Source: Leptospira wolffii serovar Khorat str. Khorat-H2 (GTDB lineage: Bacteria > Spirochaetota > Leptospiria > Leptospirales > Leptospiraceae). Taken from it: a stretch of DNA of 64,000 bases. Below, one piece after another: positions 39,140 through 48,990 of the stretch. Where the stretch lies: assembly GCF_000306115.2 (NCBI RefSeq), contig NZ_AKWX02000023.1, positions 496,001-560,000 of the forward strand, written 5' to 3'. The position numbers were made by a program, and so were the translations under genes. The notes under the pieces were generated by a model. That model saw only the letters and a list, made by a program, of their open reading frames with translations, had not been told where the DNA came from and did not search any database. Position 1 is the stretch's first letter; every line of letters begins with the position of its first letter.

Positions 39140-40246
39140 ATGCTCTGGATCCAAGTTAATAAAAGCAAAGAAACCGTTTCCCTCGTTTTTTGCGTAGTAT
39201 TCTCTCTTCTGTCTTTGACGTTCAAAAGTAACGTTCTCGTGAGAGGTATCGCAAGTTTCCAAAGAGTGGGGGATAGCGTATCCGGATCCATCGACGGAGT
39301 GGGCTCCTTCTTCAAGGGCGCTTATACCAAATTAGAATCCTTCGAAGCGGTTCGCCAGGAAAGAGACGCATGCGTTTCCGCCATAGACGAATACAAACTT
39401 CTTCCCCAGGACGTGGAAAGACTTACCCGGGAAAACGATAATCTCCGTAGAGAACTGAAGTTCAACACTCTGCAAAAGTATCCTACGGTGAAGGCCGAGG
39501 TATTATCCGTTCGTCTCAATTCCATTTATAGAACCATTATCATAGACAAAGGTTCCGAAGCGGGAATCAAACCTTATATGCCCGTGACCGCTAGAGCGGT
39601 GAATCAAAAGGGAGAGATTATAGAGGCGCTTGTCGGAAAAGTGATCGCGGTAACCGGGGGGTCCGCCGTGGTCCAACCTCTCATCAATTCGAATTTCAAT
39701 ATGGGGGTCGCCATTCCGGACAGTAATCTTTGGGCGTCCTTGTCCGGAAACTCTGGAAGAGGAACCGAAGCTCTCATGAATTATATCGATAGCGGTATCA
39801 TCATCGATCCTAGGATCTTCGGAGATTATCCGATGGGTCCTTCCGAGATGATCCAGTATACCGGCTCTTTGAGTAAGATAGGGAAGACCGTGTTCAGCTC
39901 CGGTTCTTCCGGGATCTATCCGAACGGAATCCCGGTGGGAATCATTACGGAAGAAGGACCGAGAAACGGAAGTTTCAAAACCGCCTTCCTGAAGCCTTTC
40001 GTACGTTTCGATATGCTGGAGTCCGTCACCATTCTAATGAAACTTCCGGAAAAATGGGCGGAGACTTGGCCGGAAGGGCAGAATATCAATATTGAGAATC
40101 CGTACTTCGGAGAATTAAATTATCCTAAAGAAGATCGTGAGCCCAAGAATGCGAATCCGGGAGCCGGAGTGAAACCTCCGGAAGGACAAAAACCCGTGAA
40201 ACCTAAGCCCGAGGGTGGAGCCGGATTCGAAGAGGAAACGAACTGA
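39140..40246 (+). CDS. mreC: Rod-shape determining protein MreC
   Basis: A 368-residue protein with one N-terminal membrane helix (~15-35), a coiled coil (~65-100), and a periplasmic beta-domain with the family-typical [18 protein letters not shown] and [14 protein letters not shown]. The tail beyond ~residue 320 is Pro/Lys/Glu-rich and probably disordered. MreC links MreB and MreD to PBP2. Its stop codon overlaps the mreD start. Confidence 0.95.
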   Translation: MLWIQVNKSKETVSLVFCVVFSLLSLTFKSNVLVRGIASFQRVGDSVSGSIDGVGSFFKGAYTKLESFEAVRQERDACVSAIDEYKLLPQDVERLTRENDNLRRELKFNTLQKYPTVKAEVLSVRLNSIYRTIIIDKGSEAGIKPYMPVTARAVNQKGEIIEALVGKVIAVTGGSAVVQPLINSNFNMGVAIPDSNLWASLSGNSGRGTEALMNYIDSGIIIDPRIFGDYPMGPSEMIQYTGSLSKIGKTVFSSGSSGIYPNGIPVGIITEEGPRNGSFKTAFLKPFVRFDMLESVTILMKLPEKWAETWPEGQNINIENPYFGELNYPKEDREPKNANPGAGVKPPEGQKPVKPKPEGGAGFEEETN

Positions 40247-40749
40247 TGATCTTAGAATACGTAGTCATCGGAGCGGGGATCTTCATCGCACATTTCTTGA
40301 ACGGAACCAACACCTTCGAGATTTCCGGATTCAAGCCGGACTTTATGGTTCTATTCGTTCTATTCTTCGCGCTTAGAAAAGGGGCAATGGCGGGAATTTG
40401 GATAGGATTCTTCGGAGGATTACTTTCCGATTCCGGACTAGGCGGAGAAATCGTAGGGGAAGTTGTGACCTATAAGATCGGCCTCCACTCCTTGACCTTC
40501 TGCGTTATGGGGTATATCGTAGGAAGATTCGCAAGACCCGCGTATCATGAAAATCAGATCTCCATCATGCTTTACGCTTTGGCAGTGACGTTGGTGTCCA
40601 GAATAGCGGCGTATTATCTATTTACGTTATTCTTCCATGAAAATTTAAATTACTCTATTTTTAGTACGTCTTTATTCAACGCTTTGATCGCTCCGGTATT
40701 CTTCTGGATACTCGGAAAACTCTATCGCCTGGAGCAGGCGGAGGCGTAA
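40246..40749 (+). CDS. mreD: Rod-shape determining protein MreD
   Basis: A 167-residue membrane protein with five or six helices, including [17 protein letters not shown] and [13 protein letters not shown], the latter being the conserved MreD motif. It belongs to the elongasome with MreC. It is packed between mreC (one-base overlap) and mrdA (directly adjacent). Confidence 0.93.
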   Translation: MILEYVVIGAGIFIAHFLNGTNTFEISGFKPDFMVLFVLFFALRKGAMAGIWIGFFGGLLSDSGLGGEIVGEVVTYKIGLHSLTFCVMGYIVGRFARPAYHENQISIMLYALAVTLVSRIAAYYLFTLFFHENLNYSIFSTSLFNALIAPVFFWILGKLYRLEQAEA

Positions 40750-42696
40750 ATGGTCGGAGGCGGTTCTTCTTCGGCCACAGAGTTTAGGCTGGAGCGTAGT
40801 TTCAGACTTCGTCTGTACATGTTCTCCGGGCTTGTAGTATTCGCGCTTGCCGCATTCATCATACAGTTATTCAACCTGCAGATCGTGCAAGGAACGGATA
40901 ACTCTTTAAAGGCCGAAAAATTCGTACGTAAGAGCGAGACGATTCCCGCTGCCAGAGGGGAAATGTTCGATAGGAATTTTCTCACTCCGGAAACTTCCAT
41001 GGCGTTGGTATCCAATTATTCCAGCTTGGATGCGGTGTTGAACACTTCATTGTTCAAATACGATCCTGCAAAAGTGAGAAATTTCCTGCAGGAATTCGCA
41101 AGAACTCTCTCCATTCCTATGTCCTACTACGAAGAGGATTTGTTGGAGCCTAAATTCTCCAAGAATATCAAATCCAAAAAGCCTTTCGTACTTTTGGAGG
41201 CTATCAGCAAGGCGCAGCAGGAAAGAATTTCCGTATTCGATACGATTTCCAAATACGTAATATTGGTACCTTCTCCCCGAAGAATCTATAAAATGGGACC
41301 GGCTTTGGCTCATGTGACCGGTTATATCGGAAAGCCGAGTAAGACGGACCTACTGACCAGAGAGATCAAGTCCTACCAGTGGTTGGGAAAAGACGGATTG
41401 GAATTGGAATACGATTCCAGACTAAGAGGGACGGACGGCTTCCGGATCCAAAAAAGAAGCTCCGAAGGGAACATAGAGGAAGAAAGGGTAGTAGAGCATT
41501 CCACTCCCGGAAATAATCTAGTACTTACGATAGACAAGGATATCCAACTTGCCGCCTATAAGGCCTTAAAAGGAGCTAGAGGAACCGCGATCGCACTGCG
41601 TCCTTCCACCGGGGAAGTCTTAGCCATGGCTTCGAATCCTAGTTACGATCCTAATATTCTCTCCGGGAAAAGCAGATCCGAGAGAACCGCTCATTATAGA
41701 AGGGTGGATGCCAACGGAGGATTCCTAAACTTAGCGATCCAGTCCAAGTTTCCTCCCGCGTCCACATATAAGACGTTAGTTGCTATGGCCGCTTTGGAAA
41801 GCGGACACAAGGTGGATTACACACCGGAGACAAGCTATAGTTGCAACGGAAGTTATGTGCTTAAGTCCACCTTTGCGGGAGTTCCCGATCAGGTCTTTTA
41901 TTGTTGGGAGAAGGGAGGGCATGGTACGAACGATTTGGCCCACGCTCTCCAAAAATCCTGCTCCGTATATTTCTATAACCTCGGATATAAACTAGGATCG
42001 GATCCGATTTTGACTTACTCCAGACTATTCTTATTGGATCAAAAATCCAAGATAGATCTTCCGGGAGAGATCAGCGGGTTTGTTCCTTCATCCGCTTGGA
42101 AGAAGAGAACTTATGGAACGAGATGGTTCGACGGAGATACGATTAACCTTTCCATAGGGCAGGGATTCATGTCCGTCACCCCACTCGGAATGGCGTTATT
42201 CTATGCTGGACTATTAAATCGAGGCCAGATTTACCAACCGTACATAGTAAACGAGATCCGGGATCCTTTGGATAATTCCATTATTAATCGAACCGAACCT
42301 CAAAAATTGAGGGAGATCCCGATCCAAAATTCCACGATAGAAGCGATCAAGACTGGTCTACGATTAGTCGTGAAGAATGGAACTGCCGCTTTCGTACTAA
42401 ACAAACCGGGACTGCCCGAGATAGCGGGTAAGACCGGAACCGCTCAAACGAGAAGAAGGGGAGCCTCCGGATCCAACCACGCTTGGTTTATAGGTTATGC
42501 TCCTGCGAACGCGCCCGTCAGCGAACAGGTGTTAGTTGCGGTGTTCGTGGAATACGGGGTGGGGGGAGCCGCCGGTGCCGCGCCTGTCGCCAGAGAAATG
42601 TTCCGAGCCGCTTTCCCGCCGGGAAGTTTTAAGAGAACGACGGAGTTTCCAGAAGGAAGCGCACCGATTTTACCGGAGAATAATAATCCACTATGA
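40750..42696 (+). CDS. mrdA: Penicillin-binding protein 2
   Basis: A 648-residue class B PBP. It has one N-terminal helix (~20-42), a pedestal domain beginning with [21 protein letters not shown] text (here [16 protein letters not shown]), and a transpeptidase domain with the nucleophile in [20 protein letters not shown] near the SxN position and KTGTAQTRR. It cross-links the sidewall peptidoglycan made by RodA. GTG or other starts are not needed: ATG 40750 follows mreD directly, and its last codons overlap rodA by four bases (ATGA). Confidence 0.95.
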   Translation: MVGGGSSSATEFRLERSFRLRLYMFSGLVVFALAAFIIQLFNLQIVQGTDNSLKAEKFVRKSETIPAARGEMFDRNFLTPETSMALVSNYSSLDAVLNTSLFKYDPAKVRNFLQEFARTLSIPMSYYEEDLLEPKFSKNIKSKKPFVLLEAISKAQQERISVFDTISKYVILVPSPRRIYKMGPALAHVTGYIGKPSKTDLLTREIKSYQWLGKDGLELEYDSRLRGTDGFRIQKRSSEGNIEEERVVEHSTPGNNLVLTIDKDIQLAAYKALKGARGTAIALRPSTGEVLAMASNPSYDPNILSGKSRSERTAHYRRVDANGGFLNLAIQSKFPPASTYKTLVAMAALESGHKVDYTPETSYSCNGSYVLKSTFAGVPDQVFYCWEKGGHGTNDLAHALQKSCSVYFYNLGYKLGSDPILTYSRLFLLDQKSKIDLPGEISGFVPSSAWKKRTYGTRWFDGDTINLSIGQGFMSVTPLGMALFYAGLLNRGQIYQPYIVNEIRDPLDNSIINRTEPQKLREIPIQNSTIEAIKTGLRLVVKNGTAAFVLNKPGLPEIAGKTGTAQTRRRGASGSNHAWFIGYAPANAPVSEQVLVAVFVEYGVGGAAGAAPVAREMFRAAFPPGSFKRTTEFPEGSAPILPENNNPL

Positions 42697-44213
42697 TGTC
42701 CGATAGATCCATAGAACGTATCGATTACTTCCTGGTCGGCTCGGTGATCATGGTGGTGATCTGTAGTATTCTTACTTTATATTCTCAGGAGTATAATTTC
42801 GACGATCCGAGTGTGGGGCTCATGAGCCATAAATGGTTCAAACAGTTTCTATTCTTCTTATTAGGCATCGCGATCATGTGGTTTATATCCCGTGTCAACT
42901 ACCAGTTGATCGGAGCCTATGCGCTATTTATCTACGGGTTTGCGATTCTTCTTCTCGTGCTTACATTGATTCCGGGAATCGGATATCTTCCTACAAGTAG
43001 GGGAGCCAGATCCTGGATCAAGATCGGACCTTTCCTGTTACAGGCTTCCGAGTTTGCGAAGTTGGCTACGGTGATTCTTCTCGGCCAGTATCTTGTGCTG
43101 AAAGAAAAGGAAATGAAGAAGCTCGTGGTTCTAGTCATACCTTTCGGAATCGTTCTGTTGCCCATGGCATTGATATTGATACAGCCGGACTTCGGAACCG
43201 CAGTGTCGTTTCTTCCCATCCTATTCACGATGCTTTTCCTAGGAGGAGCCGACTATTTTCACATCGGTTCCTTCATTACGTTCGGAGGAATTTCCCTAGT
43301 ACTTCCCATGTATGTGGAATATTCCAAACTCACTTTATTGAACGATATTTTAGCCTTTCTGCAAAGAACCGGAAAGACGGATTTACTTTCCGTCGTGAAC
43401 CGTTTGGGCGGAAAAACCTGGCAGGTGGTGGAAGGAAAAGAAGTGGTCGGGGCGAATTTGACTCCGAAGACTTTGGCTTCTCTCAGAGAAGCGGTGGAGC
43501 AGGTAGTGGATTTGGAGGCGAGTTTCGTATTCAAATTGCTTTCAAACCAGGCCTTGTTGATCGGGATCGGTGCCACTCTCATCATTTTTAGTATCATTAT
43601 GATCCTTCTCCGAATAGCAAGGGGATCGAAAACATTACGATCTTATTATATTCCTCTCGGAATCTTGGGGGTGAGTCTCGTATCGGCGGTCGTGGTCATG
43701 AAGACCGTACCTTTCCGGGAGAACCAGGTGATCCGTTTGACCGCTTTCTTGAATCCGGACGAATTCAAGCAAGGAGCCGGATACCAGCTCAGAGCCTCCA
43801 AGCCTGCAGTGGGTTCCGGAAAATTGTTCGGAAAAGGTTTCTTAAATGCGGAGATGACGGAAGGCAAAATCCCTCATGTACCGGAAGCCAGTACGGACTT
43901 TATCTTTGCATCCTGGGCCGAACAAACCGGGTTCTTAGGATCGATCTTGTTGCTATTCTTCCTGTTTTCGATACCGTTAAGAGGATTACAAATTAGTTAT
44001 GAAAGTAAGGATCGATTCGGATCCTTGCTAGCCTCTGGAATCGTGGCGATGTTATTCTACCATATGGCGATCAATATAGGGATCGTGCTCGGGCTCATGC
44101 CAGTGACGGGAATTCCTCTTTCCTTTATGAGTTACGGAGGATCTCACTTGATCATGTCGATGGTTGCGGTAGGAATCATTCTCTCGATTAAGATGAGAAA
44201 GCACGCGAACTAA
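42693..44213 (+). CDS. rodA: RodA peptidoglycan glycosyltransferase with a large internal insertion
   Basis: A 506-residue SEDS protein, against the usual 370-420. Conserved motifs are [20 protein letters not shown] (~104-123), [22 protein letters not shown] (351-365), [33 protein letters not shown] and the C-terminal YGGSH. The extra sequence lies between the QPDFGTA helix and the FLNP motif, about residues 205-315. It contains a soluble ~70-residue segment and at least one further hydrophobic helix. It overlaps mrdA by four bases, and the pair would form the SEDS-PBP2 synthase. Confidence 0.94.
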   Translation: MMSDRSIERIDYFLVGSVIMVVICSILTLYSQEYNFDDPSVGLMSHKWFKQFLFFLLGIAIMWFISRVNYQLIGAYALFIYGFAILLLVLTLIPGIGYLPTSRGARSWIKIGPFLLQASEFAKLATVILLGQYLVLKEKEMKKLVVLVIPFGIVLLPMALILIQPDFGTAVSFLPILFTMLFLGGADYFHIGSFITFGGISLVLPMYVEYSKLTLLNDILAFLQRTGKTDLLSVVNRLGGKTWQVVEGKEVVGANLTPKTLASLREAVEQVVDLEASFVFKLLSNQALLIGIGATLIIFSIIMILLRIARGSKTLRSYYIPLGILGVSLVSAVVVMKTVPFRENQVIRLTAFLNPDEFKQGAGYQLRASKPAVGSGKLFGKGFLNAEMTEGKIPHVPEASTDFIFASWAEQTGFLGSILLLFFLFSIPLRGLQISYESKDRFGSLLASGIVAMLFYHMAINIGIVLGLMPVTGIPLSFMSYGGSHLIMSMVAVGIILSIKMRKHAN

Positions 44214-44276
44214 AAAAAGACTTCTGCATTCTCCAAAAATTCCAGGCAGGTTTTCTCCAAAACTAACTGATAACGC

Positions 44277-44440
44277 GTAATTGGAGCAAGAATTCCGCGG
44301 TAAAAGCGAATAGAGGTTGGAGAAAGAGGGCTTTTCTGGTAGAGCAAATCCCCGGGCTCTCCCGCAAGCCCGCCTCCTCCACCCGAACCTGGGCGGGGGC
44401 CCGTTAATTCTACGCCGGAGGAACGGAATTTCCGTTCAGA
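44277..44440 (+). repeat. Dispersed intergenic repeat, copy 1
   Basis: Begins GTAATTGGAGCAAGAATTC and matches copy 2 at 47104-47270 in the same orientation. The first 22 bases agree at 20 positions, and shared blocks follow in order: GAGGTTG, GGCTTTTCTG/AGCTTTTCTG, GGGCGGGGGC, and GGAACGGAATTTCCGTTC (GGAATGGAATTTCTGTTCC in copy 2). The last block is a small dyad. Confidence 0.75.
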
Positions 44441-44590
44441 ACTTTCGCGTGTAAAAAGGAGTGTTCGCTTGCGAAGATAACTTGGCGTGCTTTCGCATTT
44501 ACGCTCCGTGAAGCTCGGGCTTTCTCGTTTGCCATCTCGGATGGCACGACTCACCTGCGGTGGTCGTCTTCTCACTTCCTAAGGGTCGTT

Positions 44591-44665
44591 CCCAAGGGGG
44601 AAAGGTTTCCCCCTGGGCTCAGCCGAGGTCTTCGCCCACCCCCTTCTCCGGGGTTCCACCCCGGA
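44591..44665. repeat. Pair of very stable GC-rich hairpins
   Basis: CCCAAGGGGGAAA (44591-44603) pairs with TTTCCCCCTGGG (44606-44617) with one bulge. TCCGGGGT (44647-44654) pairs with ACCCCGGA (44658-44665). They lie between rodA and the next gene, without a following T-run. Confidence 0.6.
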
Positions 44666-44744
44666 CCCCTATAGAAAGAAGTTCGAGCAAATAGCTCTTG
44701 CAAGCCTCGGGAGAGGCCGATAATCTACAAAGACGTCTCATCGC

Positions 44745-45536
44745 ATGGAAAGAGTCAAAGATTCCCGGTTTTTATTCGATCTCAAAAGAAAGTTTCGGTA
44801 TATTCTGGAGGAGGTAGAGAAAAACACCTTCGACCAAAATTCCGAGGTGAGAGAATTGGAAACGATTTGGGATGAGATGTTCGAAGTTGCTTCTCGTAAC
44901 GACACTCCTTATTTTCGAGCCAGACTTTCTTCCCTCAAGAGACAATTGGACGGATTCGTAAGAAACAAAGCATATGAGAAAAGCGAATTCGACAGGATCT
45001 ACAGGCAACTAGATAAGATACGTAAAGACGATACTTCGGAATTTTTGGATGAGGCGATGAGAGACAAGCTTTCCAAAATTTCGGAAAACGCTCTCCCTGT
45101 CGGTTCTCCCATTCTCTCCTTCGGAACCGAGCCGGGTTCTCTTGCAGGGATTCCCCTATTACTTACTTTTAGATGCGGAACAGTTCACTTTATCGTAAAG
45201 TCCGGCCCTAAGAAGATTTTCCGAAACGTAAATCGAAATAAGGACAAGGTTCTTTATGAAGGCAAGAAATATCCGATCTTCCCTAATCGGACCATCTATT
45301 TTTCCTGGGAAGGTGACGAGAGAGCTTGGGAGACGGAACCGGGAAATCTCTTGATGATACGATATCCGGAAGGAATTCGCTTTTTCCGGTGCGATGCGCT
45401 CGGCGATACTTTTAGGATTCCGGAAGAGACTTTTAAAAGAAGGTTGAAGCCTGCCGACAAAAGAAGCGGGGATATCCGATATTATTTTAGGAAAGCGGGG
45501 ACTCGCTATTATTATATTCCCCAAAAGGGAGAATAG
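44745..45536 (+). CDS. Hypothetical cytosolic protein
   Basis: A 263-residue protein with no signal peptide or membrane helix. The first ~120 residues are charged and helical (KRKFRYILEEVEKNTFDQN, YRQLDKIRKDD). The rest is beta-rich with GIPLLLTFRCGTVHFIVKS, GKKYPIFPNRTIYFSWEGDER and a C-terminal RYYFRKAGTRYYYIP. I do not recognise it. It begins after the repeat-rich gap and ends 84 bases before an envelope-protein gene. Confidence 0.65.
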   Translation: MERVKDSRFLFDLKRKFRYILEEVEKNTFDQNSEVRELETIWDEMFEVASRNDTPYFRARLSSLKRQLDGFVRNKAYEKSEFDRIYRQLDKIRKDDTSEFLDEAMRDKLSKISENALPVGSPILSFGTEPGSLAGIPLLLTFRCGTVHFIVKSGPKKIFRNVNRNKDKVLYEGKKYPIFPNRTIYFSWEGDERAWETEPGNLLMIRYPEGIRFFRCDALGDTFRIPEETFKRRLKPADKRSGDIRYYFRKAGTRYYYIPQKGE

Positions 45537-45620
45537 GTTGAATTCGGAGACAAAACGTTCTTATTGTGCTTATTATCTTCCTTGTGTGGAAATGGGAATG
45601 GAGCTACAATAAGGAGAGAT

Positions 45621-46145
45621 ATGAAGACTCGAATCTTAATCTTGTTTTTGTTTCTACTGCACGTGAATCTTCTGAGTGGGGAAGAAAAGAAACCGGAGGA
45701 TCCAAAAAATTCCAGCTCGGGAAAATTCGGTTTGGGCATCACTCTTTTTGGGCCGACAGGTCTGACCGGCAAATACTTGATCGACGATAAAAAATCCGTA
45801 GAAGGATCGATAGGCTTTATATCTTTCGGAGACAACGGTAGATTCCACGCTCACGCGGTCTTTCTTTTAAATCTGAACTCATTCTCCGAAAATTGGAATC
45901 TCTACGGTGGCGTAGGAGGAGTCTTCGAGAAGAGAACATACGAGACAAACGACAAAATTGGAAAATTGATTCTTCAGAGAGAAGAATACGAGAATTCTTT
46001 CGGGGCTCGTACACCTCTCGGATTATCCTGGTTCAGTCCGGACAAGAAATTCGAATTCAACGGCGAAGTGTATCTGAATCTGTTTTTATTAGGAAGGACC
46101 GGTGCGGATTTAGGATTATCTTTTGCGGGTAGATATTATTTCTGA
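45621..46145 (+). CDS. Small putative outer-membrane/periplasmic beta protein
   Basis: Start at ATG 45621 with AAGGAGA seven bases upstream, an excellent ribosome site; the frame runs further upstream without support. The 174-residue protein has a signal peptide ending near LLSG-EE, a short charged linker, then amphipathic strands rich in Gly and aromatic residues (GLGITLFGPTGLTGKYL, WNLYGGVGGVFEKR, ADLGLSFAGRYYF). It ends in Phe, which suits a small eight-stranded outer-membrane barrel. The family is not recognised. A strong terminator follows. Confidence 0.75.
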   Translation: MKTRILILFLFLLHVNLLSGEEKKPEDPKNSSSGKFGLGITLFGPTGLTGKYLIDDKKSVEGSIGFISFGDNGRFHAHAVFLLNLNSFSENWNLYGGVGGVFEKRTYETNDKIGKLILQREEYENSFGARTPLGLSWFSPDKKFEFNGEVYLNLFLLGRTGADLGLSFAGRYYF

Positions 46146-46223
46146 CATCTTAGAATTCGTTTCGAATTCTTCTCAATTCTGGATCGCTTTTTTGTAAAAC
46201 GATAAGTCCATTTGCCTTTGAGG

Positions 46224-46247
46224 AACGGAGCCTTTCGGCTCCGTTTT
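46224..46247 (+). terminator. Intrinsic terminator after the small beta-barrel gene
   Basis: AACGGAGCC (46224-46232), loop TTTC, GGCTCCGTT (46237-46245), followed by TTTATT. It lies between convergent genes. Confidence 0.85.
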
Positions 46248-46263
46248 ATTATGGGGGAGGGAA

Positions 46264-46488
46264 TTATTCTCCGTCTTCTAACAGATTGTTCAGGCTTTCG
46301 ATGAGTACTTCTACTTCTACACCGTAGCCCATGCAAACTTGCTCGATGGTTTCGAGTTCATTGATGGAACAATGGGAGCATCCCCCTAAGTGATAGCTGG
46401 AGAATACTAGGCCTGCTTCTGGATGAAGTGCGATCGCCTCTCCTACCGTCATTTCCTTAAAAAATCTTGGCTTGACCGCTTCCGACAT
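46264..46488 (-). CDS. DUF1858-type CxxC small protein
   Basis: A 74-residue protein. MTVGEAIALHPEAGLVFSSYHLGGCSHC, with a redox- or metal-capable GGCSHC pair at about residues 36-41, is the pattern of DUF1858 domains, found alone or attached to hybrid-cluster and nitrite-reducing proteins. The helical remainder (ELETIEQVCMGYGVEVEVL) completes the domain. The role is probably thiol redox or Fe-S related, by family only. It diverges from the PTPS-like gene across 66 bases. Confidence 0.83.
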   Translation of the reverse strand: MSEAVKPRFFKEMTVGEAIALHPEAGLVFSSYHLGGCSHCSINELETIEQVCMGYGVEVEVLIESLNNLLEDGE

Positions 46489-46506
46489 GGGGAAAATCTC
46501 CTAAAG

Positions 46507-46525
46507 TACTGGTTTGATTCCAGTA
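46507..46525. promoter_or_regulatory. Inverted repeat between divergent genes
   Basis: TACTGG (46507-46512) and CCAGTA (46520-46525) are a perfect dyad with a seven-base spacer, running into TATATAG. It lies midway between the two divergent starts and is a candidate operator. Confidence 0.4.
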
Positions 46526-46554
46526 TATAGACTCCCCAGGCGCAAGTCAATTCC

Positions 46555-46959
46555 ATGTTTTTTCAAGAAACCGGCAAATTCTACATCCGGATCGAAGAAA
46601 GATTCGAATCCTCTCATTATCTATATAAGTATTTCCCGGACGGCTCGGATGAGCCTATCCACGGGCATTCTTTCAAGGTTGAAGTCTATTTATCCGGTAG
46701 GAAGAATATAGGAGAGGACGGCATTAGCTTCGATTTTCTAACCTCAAAGAACCGCTTGAAAGAGCTAGTAGGTGAGCTGGACCACATTCTGATCAATGAT
46801 CATGCGGACTTCAAAACTACAAATCCTACCTCCGAGAATATGGCCCGTTGGTTTTACTACGGATTGAAGGATAGCGTTTCTGCTGCCGATGGAAAGGTGG
46901 ATCGGATCGTGATCCATGAAGGTCCCGAAAACCTGGCTTATTTCGAACCGATTTCTTGA
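46555..46959 (+). CDS. 6-pyruvoyl-tetrahydropterin synthase homologue, PTPS-III type
   Basis: A 134-residue tunnel-fold protein. Zinc ligands are His21 (ESSHYLYKY), His36 and His38 (EPIHGHSF). A catalytic His77 lies in ELDHILIND, and the substrate-anchoring Glu is in VIHEGPENL. The catalytic Cys of QueD and PTPS, four residues before HGH, is absent (Asp32). Instead Glu33 gives ExxHGH, the mark of the PTPS-III class that I recall replaces dihydroneopterin aldolase (FolB) in folate synthesis in Plasmodium and some bacteria. The likely reaction is dihydroneopterin to 6-hydroxymethyl-dihydropterin. It is often mis-annotated as queD. Confidence 0.82.
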   Translation: MFFQETGKFYIRIEERFESSHYLYKYFPDGSDEPIHGHSFKVEVYLSGRKNIGEDGISFDFLTSKNRLKELVGELDHILINDHADFKTTNPTSENMARWFYYGLKDSVSAADGKVDRIVIHEGPENLAYFEPIS

Positions 46960-47322
46960 TGCGCTGATCGGGTGCAACGGAAGCTAAAAATCATCGGTCG
47001 ATCTCTTAAATTCGAAAGCCTCGTTCTGAACGAAATGAAAACCGCGACTTCCATGAAAGAAAACCAATGAGTTCCGGTTATCCTCATTTATATAAGATAT
47101 GATGTAATCGGAGCGAGAATTCCGCATTAAGATTGAATTGAGGTTGTAGGAAGGGAGCTTTTCTGATAAAACAAAATCCGGGTTCCCACGAGCCACTCCC
47201 CCCGAAACCCGATAAAGGGCGGGGGCGCTTTTGACTTGAGAGTAGGAATGGAATTTCTGTTCCGGATTTTTAGAATCGCTGTGGATGAACGATTATACGA
47301 TATCGATTGGCCTCTTATTCGG
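46960..47322. other. 363-bp non-coding gap with repeat copy 2
   Basis: No gene is supported. The second half (47104-47270) is a copy of the dispersed repeat at 44277-44440. The first part shows nothing recognisable. Confidence 0.6.
47104..47270 (+). repeat. Dispersed intergenic repeat, copy 2
   Basis: Begins GTAATCGGAGCGAGAATTC and parallels copy 1 at 44277-44440 for ~165 bases with scattered substitutions and small gaps. GGGCGGGGGC (47217-47226) and the terminal AATTTCTGTTCC block are conserved. Confidence 0.75.
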
Positions 47323-48351
47323 CTATTTTTTTCCTACGAGTCCGAATCGGATGAGACTTTCCGCCGTTGCCAGAATCGCTTCTTCGTTCGATATAGGGGA
47401 CCAACCCAAGATTCGTTTTGCCTTTTCGTTCGAGCCGTTCTTCTTCTTACCTAACTCGGGAAGAATCTGCTTCGCTCCTTGGTCCCACAAAGATACGATT
47501 CGGACCAACCAATTAGGAACGGTTTTTGTAGGAACCTTCTCCGCGCTCTTTCCCAATCCTTTTTTCAGTACTCTTGCGATTTCCTGGATCGTCATAAAAT
47601 CTCCGGCCACCGCGAGGAAACGTTCTCCATTCGCCTTGGGATTCGTCATCGCTTTCAAATGCAAATCCACGACGTCTCTTACATCGACTACTCCGAAATA
47701 CAATTGGGGAATTCCGGGCATAGCTCCATCCAAGAGTCTTTGCACAAGCACGATAGACGCGGAGTAATCCGGTCCTAATACGGGTCCGAACACTCCTACG
47801 GGGTTTACTGAACTCAACTCGAGTCCTTTGCCTTCGCTTTTTATAAAATCCCAGGCGGCTCTTTCCGCTAGAGTTTTGGATTTAACATAAGCCGGAATCG
47901 CACCGTTTGCATTCGTCCAATCCGTTTCGTCATATGGATTCGTTTTGTTCTTATGCCCGTATCCGATCGCCGCAAACGAAGAGGTGATGACCACCCTTTT
48001 TACTCCCGAATCCCGAGAGGCCCTCAATACTCGCAGAGTCCCTTCTCTCGCGGGGACTATAAGTTCGTCTTCATGCTTCGGAACCGAAGGAGGAAAGGGG
48101 GAAGCCACATGCAATACGTAATCGCAGCCTTTGGTAGCCTGGGTCCAACCTTCGTCCTTTTCCAAATCGGCAAGAAAGAAGGAGAGTCCGCCTTCGGATT
48201 CCCAGCCTCCCTGTCTTAATAAGGCTTTTACGTCTTCTTCTCTTTTGGTGTTTCGGACGGTCGTTCTTACCCGATGTCCTTCCTTTAGAAGCCTCAAGAT
48301 CGTGTGACTTCCGATGAATCCGGAGCCGCCGGTTACTAAGATCGTGCTCAT
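47323..48351 (-). CDS. NAD(P)-dependent reductase of the dihydroflavonol-4-reductase type
   Basis: A 342-residue extended SDR. The Rossmann motif is ILVTGGSGFIGSHTILRL, Arg residues after strand 2 (RTTVRNTKRE) suggest NADPH, LHVASPFPPS is typical of DFR-like members, and the catalytic YVKSK is preceded by a Ser in ITSSFAAIGYG. It probably reduces an aldehyde or ketone; the substrate is not known. It is transcribed alone, with the small membrane-protein gene 119 bases upstream on the same strand. Confidence 0.88.
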   Translation of the reverse strand: MSTILVTGGSGFIGSHTILRLLKEGHRVRTTVRNTKREEDVKALLRQGGWESEGGLSFFLADLEKDEGWTQATKGCDYVLHVASPFPPSVPKHEDELIVPAREGTLRVLRASRDSGVKRVVITSSFAAIGYGHKNKTNPYDETDWTNANGAIPAYVKSKTLAERAAWDFIKSEGKGLELSSVNPVGVFGPVLGPDYSASIVLVQRLLDGAMPGIPQLYFGVVDVRDVVDLHLKAMTNPKANGERFLAVAGDFMTIQEIARVLKKGLGKSAEKVPTKTVPNWLVRIVSLWDQGAKQILPELGKKKNGSNEKAKRILGWSPISNEEAILATAESLIRFGLVGKK

Positions 48352-48470
48352 TCTGATTTTTCTGCCTATTAAGGATTTATGATTCGTTTTTATATTCGGT
48401 TCCGGTACGGATTTAGATCTTCCCTCTCAGATTCGGAAGCGCATCCTCCGGATTGGAAGACAGGTATAAA

Positions 48471-48881
48471 TCAGAATCGAGGATATGTGAAAAGAAAAGC
48501 AAGATTTGCGATCGCATAAAAGATCGTAAAATAGAATCCGACTCTTAATGGCTTGGGAAGATGTCGGACTCCGCATAGCACGTAATGAACCGTTAAGAAT
48601 AAGAGCGCCACAGTGTTCGTCCAGAGTACCGCCCTTACAGGTTCGGGTTCCGCTCCGTATAGCAGTAAAAGGACTGAGGGTAAAAGCCCTAGAAAACTCA
48701 TGAAGCCGCCGGTCGCGATCCAAATCATCAGGATCAATCTGGACTGTCTTTCATCCGGATGTTGGAAGGATGAGATCGCTCCTCCCACTATCAATTGGTG
48801 CAGAAACCCGTGAAAGGCGTAGAGAAGGCTTGCGCATAGGAAAAGAATCGTCGGAAGGTTGAAATGATTGAAATCGGCCAA
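48471..48881 (-). CDS. Hypothetical four-helix membrane protein
   Basis: The start is likely TTG 48881, with GGAG seven bases upstream; TTG 48911 is the alternative. About 136 residues with four hydrophobic helices (LPTILFLCASLLYAF, ILMIWIATGGFMSFLG, WTNTVALLFLTVHYVL, GFYFTIFYAIANLAFL) and a conserved-looking HGFLHQLIVGG loop with two His. It may belong to small DoxX- or DUF-type membrane families; I cannot name it. It diverges from the acetoacetyl-CoA synthetase gene. Confidence 0.65.
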   Translation of the reverse strand: MADFNHFNLPTILFLCASLLYAFHGFLHQLIVGGAISSFQHPDERQSRLILMIWIATGGFMSFLGLLPSVLLLLYGAEPEPVRAVLWTNTVALLFLTVHYVLCGVRHLPKPLRVGFYFTIFYAIANLAFLFTYPRF

Positions 48882-48990
48882 GCGGATTCTCCGAAGTATT
48901 TCTGCTCGCAAATCCTAATACTCCGGATCGTCTTAACAACTAATTTACTGTTGACCGACCTGGTAAAATTCTCAATATGTAAGGCCGGAT

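Larger units (their letters stand above)
44214..44744. other. 531-bp non-coding gap containing repeat sequence
   Basis: No convincing gene. An open minus-strand frame across 44210-44575 is compositionally odd and overlaps a dispersed repeat also found near 47.1-47.3 kb. The second half has very stable hairpins. The text is GC-rich and unlike neighbouring genes. Confidence 0.6.

Noticed and set aside
44210..44575. 121-codon minus-strand frame after rodA
   Set aside because: It overlaps a dispersed repeat, has Gly/Pro/Arg-biased composition and no domain or ribosome site; the second repeat copy does not preserve the frame.
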